DNA from: Berberis thunbergii | Lineage: Eukaryota > Streptophyta > Magnoliopsida > Ranunculales > Berberidaceae | Reading direction: 5' to 3' | Assembly (NCBI GenBank): GCA_003290165.1 | Contig: QNQO01002100.1 | Location: 62,001-126,000, forward strand | Length of the DNA stretch: 64,000 bases | In this document: positions 22,401-34,812 of the stretch, one piece after another | Position numbering within the stretch: the stretch's first letter is position 1 | How the letters are laid out: every line of letters begins with the position of its first letter | The notes under the pieces: model-generated | What the model saw: only the letters and a program-made list of their open reading frames with translations | The model's database searches: none | Told to the model about the DNA's origin: nothing | Program-made: the position numbers and the translations under genes

Positions 22401-25400
22401 GAACTTCAGGCTCCCAGAAGTGACACTTACTAAACTTCGCATACAACTGATTTTCTCTAAGTGTATGCAAAACAATGCGAAGGTGCTCTTTGTGCTCCTC
22501 TAAACTCCTCGAGTACACTAAGATATCATCAATGAAGATTACCACAAACTTGTCCAAGTACGGACTGAACAATCTATTCATCAAATCCATGAAGAAAACT
22601 GGTGCATTTGTCAATCCAAATGGCAATGACTGGAAACTCATACAAGCCATAACGGGTCCGAAAAGCGGTAATTGGAACGGAATGTTCCTCAACTCTCATC
22701 TGATGGTACCCAGACTGCAAGTCTAACTGTGAAAACACTACGGCTCCCCTCAACTGATCCAATAGATCATCAATCCGAGGCAATGGATATTTATTCTTGA
22801 TGGTCACTTTATTCAGATCTCGATAATCTATGCACATCCTCAATGATCCATCCTTCTTGGATACAAATATTGCTGGAGCTCCCCAAGGTGAATTGCTCGG
22901 ACGAATAAACCCCTTACGAAGCAACTCATCAAGCTGTACTTTCATCTCTTCCAATTGCTTAGGTGCAAGTCTGTACGCCGATTTAGAGATAGGTGCAGTA
23001 CCAGGAACCAGGTCAATCCAAAACTCTACCTCACGACGTGGAGGGATACCAGGAATCTCCTGAAAGACATCAGGAAACTCACACACAACCTCTACACTAG
23101 TGCCGGGACAAGAAATCTCAAGAGAGCTCAGAAAACTTGACATCAAAGAAACCGAATCGGGCTCACAAGCCAACACACGAGGCGAAGCATCAGGTGGCGC
23201 TAACATCATCGACCTATGCAAGCAATCAATGATCACCGGATGACTGGACAACCAATCCATCCCTAGAATCAAATGATAGCCCTCAAAACCCAAAACAATA
23301 AAGTCAAACACAAAGCTGTACCCCAACAAGAAAAACTCGAAACGGGGACAAAACTCCCACAACCACACCGAACTGCCCAAGGGAGACACAACGCACAAGG
23401 GCTCCGACAAAGGCACCACCTCAAGGTTGTCTCTAACAACCAACTGTCTAGAAATAAAAGACCTAGATGCTCCTGTATCGAAAAGAGCCCTCAACAGGGA
23501 AGACGACGAATGCACAAAACCTGGCACACAACACAAGTATCCTGAATCACATAACAACACACTAACATGCAATTTTTCCTACGCATAATGCACATAACAC
23601 AATCTTACTACAACTGGCACACACAAAACGACAATAAAAATAAATAAAATAACATACCCTCAACATTTCCCTGACCGGGAATAGCTGCTAGGCGAACAGG
23701 CGGTGCTGGGAGAGGGACTCTCTGACCACTACCAGACGCAGGCGCTAACTGTCCCTGAGGCGCCCTCTGCTGTGCTGGTCCAGCCCTATTCTGAGGACAA
23801 AGTCTAGAAAAGTGTCCCAATTGTCCACAAGTATAACAAACTATATGCTCCCATCGATTTGTCTAACCTCTTGGACAATCACGGGCTATATGTCCCTCCT
23901 GACCACAAGTGAAACAACCGCTCCTACTTCCTGTCTGACCACCCCACCTAGGTTGTCTCTGTTGTTGCTGCTGCTGCCGATGATCTCTTCGAGAACATCT
24001 GTCACCTCTGCGGTCTCTGCCAGTCCTAACTGGTCCACCTCTACCAGGGTCTCTCTGTTGGATAGCGGCACGCTCTGGCTGTTGTGCCTGCTCAATTATC
24101 TGACTTTCTCGGCCAAACCTCTGACTACGTTCTGAACCTCTAGTTCGCCGAACCAAAGTCTCTTGTCTACACTCGGCGTCCACCCGCTCCTGACTCAAAG
24201 TGATATCCACTAATCTATCAAAAGGACGATCAATCATCACCATCAACTGTTTCCTTAAAAATGGGTTCAGACCACTCAAAAAATTTTTGTTCTTCTTCTC
24301 TGGTGTGTCTATAAAATAAGTGGCATAGCGGCTCAACTGTGTAAACTCTGACAATTATTCAGAAACTGATCTAGAACCCTGCTGTAAATGTAGAAACCTG
24401 TCCACTATCTCAGCTCTTGCAGAATCAGGAACAAAATGTTGTTCAAACACCTGGCAAAATGTATCCCACTGCATCTCTGACACATCACGGCTCCGCCTCA
24501 CTGTATCCCACCAGTACATAGCCTCTCCGTCAAACTGGTGTGCTGCTAACTCAGTACGCTGTATAGGTGTCAGCACCATCCTCTCAAATATGAGCTCTAA
24601 CTTACAGATCCACCGATCCGCTGCTAGAGAATCTCCAGTACCATCAAACCTTTCACCACCCAAGCTGACGAAATCCCTGTTGCGCCGAGTAAACGGATCC
24701 TCTGACTGACTGCCTTGCCTCACACTCTGTGCCAACTGGGTCATAATTTCCATAAAAGCCTGAGAGATGTCCTCCCTTGCAGCGCCTGATCCCTCACCCT
24801 GAGATCTCTGCCCACGCGCCATCACCAAACAACCTCTACGAAAAATAAGAAAACACACATACCATACATCAAACAACACAACAAAAGTCCTAACTCCTTT
24901 ACCCAATCCACTCAAGAAAGTGGTATACGATGACGTTCTATGTGAACCGGTAACAATGGCTCTGATACCAAGCTCTGTCACGCCCCGACCCGCCACGAGA
25001 ATCGCAGCGTGCCGATGCGTGAACTACCACGCACACAGGCGGATCGTAACCGACCACAACATCATAATATAACACCCTCTTGATACGATAAACAAACGGA
25101 AATAAAACTACGCTAAAATTTGAACAAAATAGATATATATTTGATTCGCCCCGCCAGAGTCATAGCGACAAAACCAGTATACAAACATTTAGTTTAACAA
25201 TATAGTACATCTGAAACACAGAGAAAGCAAAACATACCCGTACAGGGTGGACACAACCCAAAAGCACAAAACGCTCCTACAACGAAAATCGGGGCCTACG
25301 CGCCACGATCAGCAGGAACTCCAACACTGCCTGCACTCCAATAGAAGCACACCCCTTGCGGGGTCAGCAAAGCACAAAGCTAGCTGGTGCGAGCGAACTA

Positions 25401-28400
25401 AATACAAATAACGGAATAATAAACAAGGAAAATTCATGTCAGACAACAATAAATAAACAACCAGTTCTAAAGTCTAAATCACACCGTGTCTCTAAGGATA
25501 ATGTTTCTAAGTTCAAGCAACAACACACATATTTCAAATTCAACAATAACTACAAGTTTTCAATATATGCCGGTCATTTCACATGATTTAAACATAGTAA
25601 ATATCAAGCAATGGAAATGGATCAATCTCATAATTCCTCCTAGTCTCCTAGGTATAGCAATGAAGTTGAAATCAGAAATCCTGTAAATCCTGTATAAGTG
25701 TCTCATATCGTAGGTATCCGCATACCCTACGAATGTGTCTCACCCAGACACATCCCACAACGTGCACCAGTACCACTTCGGGCTTGTTTGTATCCTAATG
25801 GGGTGCCATTTGCCAGGATGCAAACTCAAACATCCCGAACGACTGGCCTCACACGGCCAACCTAACATAATCCAAATCAAGCGCGCTGGGAGGGAAAACG
25901 AGTAATCTCCAAAGCACGTCCTCCGGGACCCGTCCTACTGCACTCTATAGTGGCAAGTGCGTGCGGGAGCTCACCGCACCTCAGCAAGCTTGCCACATGC
26001 AGTAGCGTCCACAATGTCAGGTGCGAGTCATCTCAAGCACCATCCAACTCTTGATGCGAGCAAGCTCCTAAGCATCGGCACAACAGGCATTATAGCGGGG
26101 TAAAGACACTTATACTACTATCCACATGCACAAATGACAAATCTGTATATAACCAAATGTACAAACGTGCAATCATAAACAATTCGGCAATTTTATAAAA
26201 CCACGACTATGCCAGGGTCGCAACATGACCCAAATCACCACAATAAATTTACTCGAGTCGCTTATCATACATGCTCAAGACTCGAAAATCCACGGTAAAA
26301 CATGATAGTCTATGCAAACTCGAAAACAAAGCATACAAGTCTCATGTCATTACACCAAAGCATAATCCCACCAAAATTACTATTCGATTTCATTCAAGTA
26401 TTATGTTTTCCGAAAGTCCAATGCATAATTCATTCACACATAACTAACACAATCCTCGAAATATCTGAAAACTCCGAATTTCAGATTTAGATTCAATTCT
26501 ACACAATTGACGGTAGACTATAAAAATTCATTTCAGGATTTCAAGTAATTATTTTATCAAAATAAATATTATAGTTCCACTCACCTGGCAGAATGGATTT
26601 TCAAAACCCAATTCCTACCAGTCAAAGCTCCAAACACGCAAAACCACGAATGCGGGACCACGAAAATTCTAAAACTGCAAGGCGGACTCGAAAATGAGCA
26701 AACTAGCCGAAAACTGAAATAAATAAATAAATACAAGCGGCGCGTGACTGAAAGGAAAACTTACAGGCAAGGAATTCGGCAACCACCCCGCCGAATGGGC
26801 GAAAATGCGCTGAAACCCTCCCTACTCCGGTCTGATCGCTACCAAACTGCACAACAACCCACGAAAGAGTCTAAGGACACTCAGAGTCACGAAATTGAGG
26901 CTCACCCACGCACCCAAAGCCCGGTTTCACGCCGAGGAATCCTCCAAACAAACTGCACCCTGATTTTTTTTGAAAAAATTTTGGCCAACCCCAAAACAGT
27001 CTTGCATGTCGGTTCTAAGGGCTCCCAAGGAAGCCACCAAGGCCCTAACACGGCTGATCGGAGCTGAAAACCCGATCAAACCCCATACCCAAAGGAAAAC
27101 TATTTTTTTTTTTTTTTTTTTTTGAAAAAAAACAACTGAGAAATAAATAGGGGAAAGAGGATAGGACGAACCGAGGAGGAGGAGGAGGTGAGATTGGGGA
27201 AGAAAATCCACCAAAACCACCGAAAAATCGCTGAAGAAATGGCGAGGAGCTCGCCGCGTCTCTCGCTGGAACGAACAGAAAAAGAAAGAAGAAAAGAGAG
27301 AAGAAGAAAAGGGGGAGGGGAGGGGTCGTTTTGTTTTAAAGGGGTGGGTGGCTATGTGCCCCCACCACCTTTGCTGAGTACACCCCGGCTTAAAAAAAAC
27401 TTTTTTTTTTTTTTTTTTTTAAAACACGCAAATCTCACAGTGCAACTCATATGAAGTGTTGATTACATATCTATGAGTTTGATAATGAAATCCTATTGAA
27501 ATTTAATGGTCTGTCTCCAAGTCACACTGAGAGTACTCCTGAATATTTCGGTACTTACTCTGTTATCCTATTTAACTTTTCACCAGGGAACTATTGCATA
27601 CAAATAAAAGACAAGAGGATACAGAAGACCATCTGAAAGCTGTATTAGAGGATGTCATGATTAGTTGTGAGATAGAACTATCCGTTGCCGAAATTACCAC
27701 TTCTTCACAGGGGTCTTCTTTTCTGCCTCGTTCAATCACAGAAGAGATGTTCAGCTTAGAGTTGCCTGAAGAACAACCAAGTGGTTTATCAACATCAAAC
27801 GACGTGTCTGTCACAGTGGACAATTCCCTCAGCCCTGGTCACACACTAATCCAAATCCTCTGTCATGATCACAAAGGGATTCTCTATGACATCATGAGAA
27901 CTCTTAAAGATTATAATATCCAGGTAGAGAATCCTGAATAAATCGATGTGAAGAAAATGGATAACATGCCTACCAAATCTTTGCAAATGTTTTCTTTTTC
28001 ACGTTAATCCTAACCTAAGAGATATTGTATCAGATTTCTTATGGGCGATTTTTCACAAAGCAAGGAAGAAACTGTGTGCTGGACTTATTTGTTGTGCAAG
28101 CAGATGGAAAGAAGATAATTGACACAAACAAGCAAAATGCTTTGTTGTCTCGCCTACGGATGGAACTCGTGCTTCCACTAAGAGTCGCAGTGGTCAACCG
28201 AGGTCCTGATGCAGAGCTTTTAGTTGCAAATCCTGTGGAATTATCTGGCAAGGGGGCGCCCTCTTGTTTTTTATGACATTACCCTTGCTCTTAAAATGCT
28301 CAACACATGCATCTTCTCGGTGAGTTTTCATCACTTAAAAGTCAGTGTTTAAGCTACCTATTTTCTTGCAGATCTTTTCCTTTTTGCCTAACAAACTATG

Positions 28401-28553
28401 CAAATTGGTTTTCAGGCTGAGATTGCGAGGCATGTATTTGGTGATAGGGAGTGGGAAGTGTACAGAATCCTTCTTGATGAAGGGGACAACTTATCCATGT
28501 CAAGGAGCAAGATCGAAGAGGAAGTCAGAAAAATGTTAATGGGTTGGAACTGA
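16440..28553 (+). CDS. ACR9: ACT domain-containing protein ACR9 (gene with frameshift)
   Basis: Six exons with consistent phases: 16,440-16,593; 16,719-16,937; 17,254-17,359; 27,587-27,923; 28,034-28,319; 28,416-28,553. All introns are GT-AG. The product would be about 412 residues, matching plant ACR9 length. Motifs include [20 protein letters not shown] (ACT 1), [19 protein letters not shown] (ACT 2), [19 protein letters not shown] (ACT 3), the ending [12 protein letters not shown] and intervening family sequence. ACR proteins are proposed amino-acid-sensing regulators; the exact role of ACR9 is not settled. Intron 3 is 10.2 kb because of an antisense Tekay element. One extra G in exon 5 breaks the frame, so the gene is either a pseudogene or carries an assembly error. 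Confidence 0.9.
17360..17689 (+). other. ACR9 intron 3, part left of the insertion
   Basis: Intronic, AT-rich, no gene seen. It ends at the target duplication GTGCA. Confidence 0.8.
17690..17694. repeat. Target site duplication GTGCA (left)
   Basis: It immediately precedes the LTR start TGTCACGCC and is identical to 27,440-27,444. Confidence 0.93.
17695..20149 (-). repeat. 3' LTR of the Tekay element
   Basis: About 2,455 bp, TGTCACGCCCC...ATCTCACA on the + strand. It is the 3' LTR in element orientation. No coding content is supported; open frames in it are chance. Confidence 0.93.
20211..24822 (-). pseudogene. Tekay gag-pol polyprotein, disabled
   Basis: From MARGQRSQ at 24,822 to TGA at 20,211. 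Order: gag capsid (about 24,700-24,100); two CCHC zinc knuckles [14 protein letters not shown] and [14 protein letters not shown] (about 23,920-23,795) with a TAG between; protease [12 protein letters not shown] (about 23,480); RT with [17 protein letters not shown] and FIDDILVYS (about 22,960-22,350); RNase [14 protein letters not shown] (about 22,100); integrase with [16 protein letters not shown] and TDGQSE; and a chromodomain ending VTWELEDQ (about 20,360-20,215). Defects: TAA in gag at about 24,357, the TAG, a one-base insertion in RT at about 22,625, a small deletion in the integrase zinc finger at about 21,335, and TGG to TGA after TDGQSE at about 20,949. Chromodomains of this clade are thought to target heterochromatin. 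Confidence 0.93.
24957..24970 (-). other. Primer-binding site, tRNA-iMet type
   Basis: The minus strand reads TGGTATCAGAGCC five bases inside the LTR. This is the standard complement of the plant initiator tRNA-Met 3' end. Confidence 0.88.
24976..27439 (-). repeat. 5' LTR of the Tekay element
   Basis: About 2,464 bp, nearly identical to 17,695-20,149. The T-run near the end is longer here. Confidence 0.93.
27440..27444. repeat. Target site duplication GTGCA (right)
   Basis: It immediately follows the LTR end ATCTCACA. Confidence 0.93.
27587..28553 (+). CDS. ACR9: ACR9 exons 4-6 with one-base insertion
   Basis: Exon 4 starts after CACCAG and restores the Arg codon split from exon 3. It carries the linker and third ACT domain ([13 protein letters not shown]...DYNIQ). 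Exon 5 reads [25 protein letters not shown] and [25 protein letters not shown]. It then loses frame at a run of five G (28,252-28,256) where four would give [13 protein letters not shown]. Exon 6 resumes in the family frame ([16 protein letters not shown]) and ends at TGA 28,551-28,553. No other defect is visible in these exons. Confidence 0.9.
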
Positions 28554-28559
28554 TTATAC

Positions 28560-29649
28560 AGATGTTTTAGATTAGATGGGCAGAAACTCCTTTTAGCAGA
28601 AATTCTAGGCGGCCTGGGAAACCAGCATATTCCCTCCTGTTTGTTTCTCTATAAGGAGATCAGGTGACAAGTCTCTGTTCAGTTGGCAAGCTATGGTTTT
28701 CATGAAACATTTTCGTAAATAACCCACATAGTAGTGTACTTCACATTTAGAAACACTTTTCAGGAAATTGCACGCAGCCAAGTGAGTGGAGACTTGATGA
28801 GATGTATATATTGTGAAACTGTAAGCAGTAGTATAGTTGAATAGTTGAGAGCATGACCTTCAGAATATTGTACAGTTGTAACAAAACGGGAGAACAGATG
28901 CCCATATATAAATAATTTATCTGCGTCCAAAGCTATTTTTCTATGTTGTACATGCCGAAATTTCTTCAATTAGGTGTCATTTTCATTTTTAATTCTTTTC
29001 TATGTCAGCTGTAGTTCTTAAAGAGATTAGTTTATTCTAATTATGTAGATTAGTTTATTCTAATTATGTATCTTCTCTTGATAAAATGAATGGTTCCGAA
29101 TTTGTTCATGCATCTACAAATTTGGTTTGCTGATTTTCCGTATTCTTTATTGTTGTATGTTGAAATTGAGACTTTTAGCATAGGTAGTGAAGAGAAAAGT
29201 CCATCTTCCAAATCTGAATAATCACCATCGTCTGTCCTCCAGGGGGAAAATGAAAGGGAAAAAATTGGGTAGTATGTAGAAAGTAGGAAAAACAATATTG
29301 TTGTTATCCTAGTCTGTCCTCAAGGGGGGGAATGAAAGAAAATGAAAGGGGAAAAGATGGTAGTCGGTAGGAAGACAATATCTCTGATGACCTAGTCTAG
29401 ACAAGGTCATGTCATTTAGGAGAACATATAATATGTACCCCTGGAGTAAATAGTTTTTAATTTCTGAAGCAAGGGGAAAGCTTTGGCATTTGTAGATAGT
29501 TTTGAAATGGAATGACGATAATATGGACGATGTAACCCCTAGACCAGAAACTTCCCTAGTCACTCTTCCATATCGATATCAGTGATTGATTTCCCCTAAA
29601 GATGTAGATGATGTCAGTACTTGATTTCCTCTAAAGATGTAGATGCTAG
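28560..29649. other. ACR9 3' flank and intergenic DNA with short duplications
   Basis: No gene seen. It holds three tandem duplications: 23-bp units at 29,023-29,068, about 82-bp units starting at 29,230 and 29,312 (GTCTGTCCTC..), and about 30-bp units at 29,582-29,645 (TTGATTTCC.CTAAAGATGTAGATG). Confidence 0.7.
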
Positions 29650-29652
29650 ATT

Positions 29653-29850
29653 CACTACAAAAAAACGTACTCTAAAACGACATTTTTAAGGTGGCACTTT
29701 TGTAAGCGCTGCCGATTCATAACATTATCAGCGCTTACAATCAAAATGCCACTTACTTAAACATAATAACGACACTATGGAAGAACGCCGTTAAAACCTT
29801 ACGCAATAACGGCATTTCTCTTAAAAAGTGCCTGTAAAACAGTGTTCTAA
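29653..29850 (+). repeat. CACTA left terminal and subterminal region (outer)
   Basis: Starts CACTACAAAAAAACG, followed by repeated GCGCT/AACGGC-type words. It is homologous to 34,813-35,005. Confidence 0.75.
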
Positions 29851-31299
29851 AATCGCTAGGCGCTGGGCGGTTGGCGAGTAGGAGGGGGTTGGCAATAAGG
29901 CCACGAAGAGGAGGTTAAAAATTTGGTTGTGGATCATAAAGTCAAAATTTTTATGATTGCGGAGCCTATGATTGATGCTAGTAGATTCATGGAGATTGGC
30001 AACAAACTCCACCTTGGCGGTTTTGTTTCGAATGACACGTTTGGCGGCAAGATTTGGATTCTTTGGGATACCTCTCTTGCACTCTCGGTGGTGGATATGT
30101 CGGATCAGATCATTCATTGTCAGGTAACGGACTCTGCTTCATGAATATTTTTAATTTCTTTTGTTTATGCTAAATGCTCTGTGGATGAAATAAGGAATCT
30201 ATGGTTGAATATGGCCAATTTTGCTGCAAATCATGATGATTCCCTGAATAGTCGGAGGTGATTTTAATACATATTTGCATTCGGGAGAAAAAGTGGGGGA
30301 GATCGAGCCGTCCTTGGCAAGCATGTCACACTTCTCTTACTGTATTGAAAATTGTGGCCTAATTGATTGTGGATTCTCGGGTCCTCGACTCACTTGGTGT
30401 AATAACAGGCGAGGCAGTGAGCGTATTTGGGCTAAACTTGATAGGATCTTTGTCAATTCAGCTTGGTTGACATATTTGGGTAGTCCGAAAGTGTAACACT
30501 TCAGCAGAACATTTTCAGATCATTTTTCGCTACTGGCTTCCATGTCAACTCAATCAAAAGTCGGTTTTGCTCATTTTCGATTCCTTAATATGTGGATGAC
30601 CCATCCTGAATTTCTGGATCTGGTTAAGGACATGTGGTTGACTGACATGGGTACCATGAGGCCCATTGATAGAGTGGATGCCAAACTTAAAATGACTCGT
30701 CGAACTCTTATATAGTGGAAGAAGACAGTCTTTAGCAATGTGTTCAACAAAATCCGAGCTCTAGAAGATGAAATGCAACAGTGGGAAACAACGCTTTTGG
30801 CAGGTTTTGCAAATAACAGTAATAATGGTCTAAATGCTGATGCTAATTGGGTTGTCCAGGCTTGTTGCAACCAACATCGCTGTCAGGCAGAGTACATATT
30901 AGCCCTCAAACAGGAGGAGCTTTACTGGATTCAAAAATCAGGCGAAAAAGAGTTTAAGGAGGGGGATGTCTGCACTAAATACTTCTTTGCTTCCACCAAG
31001 TCCAAACAAAAGCGCCGAGTCATCAATTAGATTACTTTACCGTGCGGTAGAATTATTTCGGATCCTGGTGAGATTCTCGACAAAGCCAATCAGTTTTTTG
31101 CTAATCTGATGTCCTCTCAAGGACCTTGTATGGTGGATATGGATTTGCCAAATTGTATCCCGAATTTGTTGGAGCCTGGTCAATGCGACACTCTGGTTAA
31201 ACGACCTTCTTTGGCGGAAGTAAGAAATGTTGCTTTCGACATACCCAAAATAGTGCGCCAGGATCGGATGACTTTACTGCTGATTTCTTTCTGTCTTGT

Positions 31300-32553
31300 T
31301 GGGAGGTTTTGGGTATGGATATTTGGGAGGCAGCTAATCAATTTTTTGACAGGGAGGTGATGTCGACTTCCTTTTCGGTGAATTTCATGGCTTTGATTCC
31401 TAAAATTGAGAATCCAGGATCTTTTTCTGATTTTCGCCCAATCAGTCTGTGTAATGTGATTTATTAGATTTTCAGTAAAATCCTCTGCAATAGACTGGTA
31501 GATATCTTGCCAAGGTTGATTTCTCAGGAGCAGGGGGTTTTTGTCAAAGGCAGGTTTATTGGTGAAAATATTGGCCTGGCGCAGGAATTGATTAGAGACA
31601 TTAACAGGAAGGTCTTTGGAGGCAATGTGGTGCTGAAAATTGACATGGAAAAAGCATATGACAGAATGGAATGAAACTTTTGCTCGCAGTGCTTAAAAAA
31701 TTTGGCTTTATGGTAGAATTTGTTACCTCATTTCCAACTGCATTGCTTTTTGTGGTTTTTCGGTTCTGCTTCAGGGAGCCCACAAAGGTTTTTTCAGATC
31801 CACTAGGGGTTTAAGGCAAGGAGATCCTTTTTCTCCGTTTTTTTTCATTATTGCCTCTGAAGTGTTGAGTAGGGGATTGAAAGCGGCTTTTGCGAACGGA
31901 AAAATTGGATATTATTATACTCCCAGGAACTGCAATCCTATTTCCCATTTTCTGTATGCAGATGACACCCTCATCTTTTTAAATGGAAGAAAGTCCTCAA
32001 TTATGGGATGCATGGGTTTCTTGAGTCGGTACTGTACGACCTCGTGGCAGAAAATAAATTAGGGTAAAACTCTTTTACTTTGGATGCCAAGGCAGAAGTG
32101 GAGCGAATTGTGGTGTTAAAAAGTTGTACCGGTTTCCAGTTTCACGCTGCTCCATTGAAATATTTGGGTGGGCCAGTGTTCCAAGGGAGAGTTAAATTTT
32201 CATATTTTGAAGATTTGATTGCTAAAATTCAAGCTCGTATTCAAAGATGGAAGGCAAAATTGTTATCTCTAGGAGGCAGATTAATCTTGATCAAACATGT
32301 CCTTAGCTCGATTTTCATTTATATTCTTAGTTCCATGTGTGTACCACGGACAGTTTTATCTAAGATTAATAGGTTGTTGGCAGATTTCTTTTGGGGGGAT
32401 TGTGAAGGCCGACTAAAGAAAAAATGGGTGTCATGGGATAAAATTTGTTTCCCACAGGCGGAAGAAGGTTTGGGAGTTAGAGACTTGACGATTGTGATGC
32501 AGACTTTTCAAACCAAGGCTCTTTGGAGACTTATTACTTCAAATTCTTTGTAG
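31300..32553 (+). pseudogene. LINE reverse transcriptase remains
   Basis: The best-preserved enzyme block. The Y-A-D-D box (FLYADDTLIF) and the open 157-residue downstream segment (32,080-32,553) show plant L1-clade RT. Stops at about 31,466 and frame changes at about 31,665 and 32,060 break it. Confidence 0.8.
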
Positions 32554-33389
32554 GCTACTTTTATGAGGAGCAAATACTGGTTACATGGAGTTGTGTTGAA
32601 TAGTCAACCTGTGAAAGTTGGGGCTTCACCTTTTTTTTTTTTATAAAGATCATGCTTTGGAGGCCTTTTATTTTGAATAACTCGCTTTGGCGTATTGGCA
32701 TGGGGGATATCAGTTTTTTTGAAGAGAATTGGAACATGGTGGCTTCTTTTAGGAGGTCGGCGACATTGGTTAATCAAGGTTTTTGGCATTCAGCTAGCAA
32801 GGTGATTTCAACAAATTTTGAATTGGTCCATCCAGATAACAGAAGCTTGGCGCGTAGTCTTTTTGCAGATAGATTATGCGGTGAGGCCCATGAGGGGGAC
32901 ACGTGTGTATGGGTTCCAAACCTGAATGGACTCTTTTCCCTTCAGTCCGCCTATGAACTGTTATGGAGACATAGAAAGGTTAATGCATTAAGTTAGACGC
33001 TTTGGCACGACATTCTTCCTTCCAGAATATCAGTCTTTGTTTGAAAATTACTTTGTAAAGGGGTGTTAGTGGATGGGGAATTATAGAGATGTGGTTTGAG
33101 TCTGGCCTCTAGATGTCGTTGTTGCAGTTTGCCAGAGTGCGAATCCTTGAATCATCTCTTTCTAGATGGAGAATTGGCGATGCAGCTGTGGAGTCATTTT
33201 GATCGGATTTTTGACGTGCATATAAGGAGACCAGCAGAAATATCCATGGTGCTAGTTATTTGGTTCAAGAGAGTCAAACACAATTCGCAAAAATGTGTGT
33301 TATTCCTTTTTACCCCTATGTTCATTTTATGGAAAATTTGAAAACAAAGATGTAAATGTCTCTATGAAGCTGCCTCCCCAAATCCTGCC

Positions 33390-33878
33390 TTGGTGATTTT
33401 GAACATTAGGCATCATCTGCGATTGGCAAATAACTTTATTATTCCCAAACAAGTTAGCAGTAACAAGGCTCCCTTGTGGGGGCTCGGGTTGCATGTTCTC
33501 CCAGTTCGAAGGAAGTTAGTTAGAATTGTCTTTTGGCACCCCCCGACAGATTTTGTTGCTCTTAATGTGGATGGATCCTCCCATAAGAACAAGGCATCGG
33601 GCAGTGTGATTATTAGAAACTCTAGGGGTTGTTGTGTTGTGGGAAAACAACTATTATTTGGGACAGGATCCAACAATAAAGCGGAATTTCTGGCTCTAGC
33701 TGAGGGTCTTTGCCTTTGTCTCACCTGGGGTTTCAAAAGGGTGGTAGTTCAAACGGGCTCGGAACTGGTTTGTGGTTGGCTTAAGGAAATTTTGAAAATC
33801 CTTTGGCATTTGGAAAATACTTTGAAAGAAATAAAGTTGTTGGTAGCGACAATGACATTAGCGGATAGAGCTCAATGA
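33390..33878 (+). pseudogene. LINE-encoded RNase H domain
   Basis: A 162-residue open segment. NVDGSSHKN supplies the first catalytic Asp, and NKAEFLALAEGL the Glu. RNase H at the C-terminus of a LINE ORF2 is a feature of many plant L1 elements. Confidence 0.75.
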
Positions 33879-34812
33879 GACTATAGGACTGTTTCTTTCG
33901 TTGGGAATGATCTTCCTAGGCGAGTGGCAGACTTGATAGTGCTTGACAAATTGCATACGGCGTACATTCGCCATGGGGCAAAGTAGCGGCAGTTTCGGGT
34001 CTCCTTTCTTGCGCATAGTGGACATGATTTCATCGATGCGAAGAACATGTTGGGGCAGCCTGTGGTGTCGAACAAGTTTCAGCTGGGTCGAGGATGGTCT
34101 GGCGGATTGCGGTAAGTTTCTTGCATCTTGCTGCTCGAAAACATGCTCAGTTTTGCAGCGTTGTTTTGGACTGCGTGACGTTGTAGGCGATGCAGTTGCG
34201 GGAATCACAATGAGCGCAGGAACGAAGTGCCTGGTTCCTGTCAGTCTCCATTTGCGAGGTCCTCTGCTGGCTGGACCGCAAGTGCGCTGTACACATTGGA
34301 GCTGCTAGGAGCACTCAACATGGGTTCTTCCCTGGTTTGCACGGTGTCCTTGGCACTGCAGACGCGAGGATGCACGTCGAGCAGGATCAGCCAGGAGCTA
34401 CTAGTGCATTTCTCTGGTTTGTAGGGTGTCGTTGTTTGCTGCAGGAGCAAGGATGCGCGTCGAGCAGGTGGATGCTTTTGGATTTTCTTTCTTTAGTATG
34501 GATCTTTCGTTTCCTAGGCTTGTTAGGCAGTTTTGTGCTTGGTTTTTGCAGAATTTTGATTGGACACCGTATTTGGTTCCAATTTTGGTTTGGTTTTCTA
34601 CGGGTCAAGTCGTAATGTACCCCTGTTTTGATTGTAAATCAATTTTTTAATAAGTAATAAAAGTCTAGCATCTCATAGTTGCCCCTCTTCACTGGAGGTT
34701 TAATTTACAAAAAAAAAAGTCTTAATATGTGTTAATGCAATGCATGCGATGACTATTTACCAAATGATAAATGCATTGTCTGCAAGTAGCTCCAAACATT
34801 ACTATTGTCTAT

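Larger units (their letters stand above)
17695..27439 (-). mobile_element. Tekay/Del-type chromovirus (Ty3/gypsy) in ACR9 intron 3
   Basis: Two long LTRs (17,695-20,149 and 24,976-27,439) flank a minus-strand gag-pol with a C-terminal chromodomain. Perfect 5-bp duplications GTGCA lie at 17,690-17,694 and 27,440-27,444. A tRNA-iMet-type primer site lies at 24,957-24,970. The LTRs differ only at scattered single bases and a few short indels, mainly T-run length, so insertion was fairly recent compared with neighbouring elements. The polyprotein has stops and frameshifts and is not functional as read. Confidence 0.95.
29870..34670 (+). mobile_element. L1-type LINE with RNase H, 5'-truncated
   Basis: A non-LTR retrotransposon. 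Endonuclease part at about 29,900-30,540 (DCGFSGPRLTWCNNR, ERIWAKLDRIFVN). RT from about 31,050 (PISLCNVIY; RQGDPFSPFFFIIASEVLS; HFLYADDTLIF at about 31,945-31,980 with the catalytic ADD). A thumb-like segment LKYLGGPVF...WKAKLLSLGGRLILIKHVL follows at 32,150-32,320, then a zf-RVT-like region to about 33,200 and RNase H at about 33,545-33,885 (LNVDGSSHKNKASG, NNKAEFLALAEGL). ORF1 is missing, and many stops and frameshifts are present. The 3' end is AT-rich at about 34,640-34,670. Confidence 0.85.

Noticed and set aside
22830..23545. Plus-strand frames within the Tekay pol
   Set aside because: They lie opposite clear protease/RT sequence and resemble no family.
34241..34650. Overlapping open frames on both strands downstream of the LINE RNase H
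   Set aside because: They fall in the LINE 3' untranslated region, with no domain and frames in several phases.
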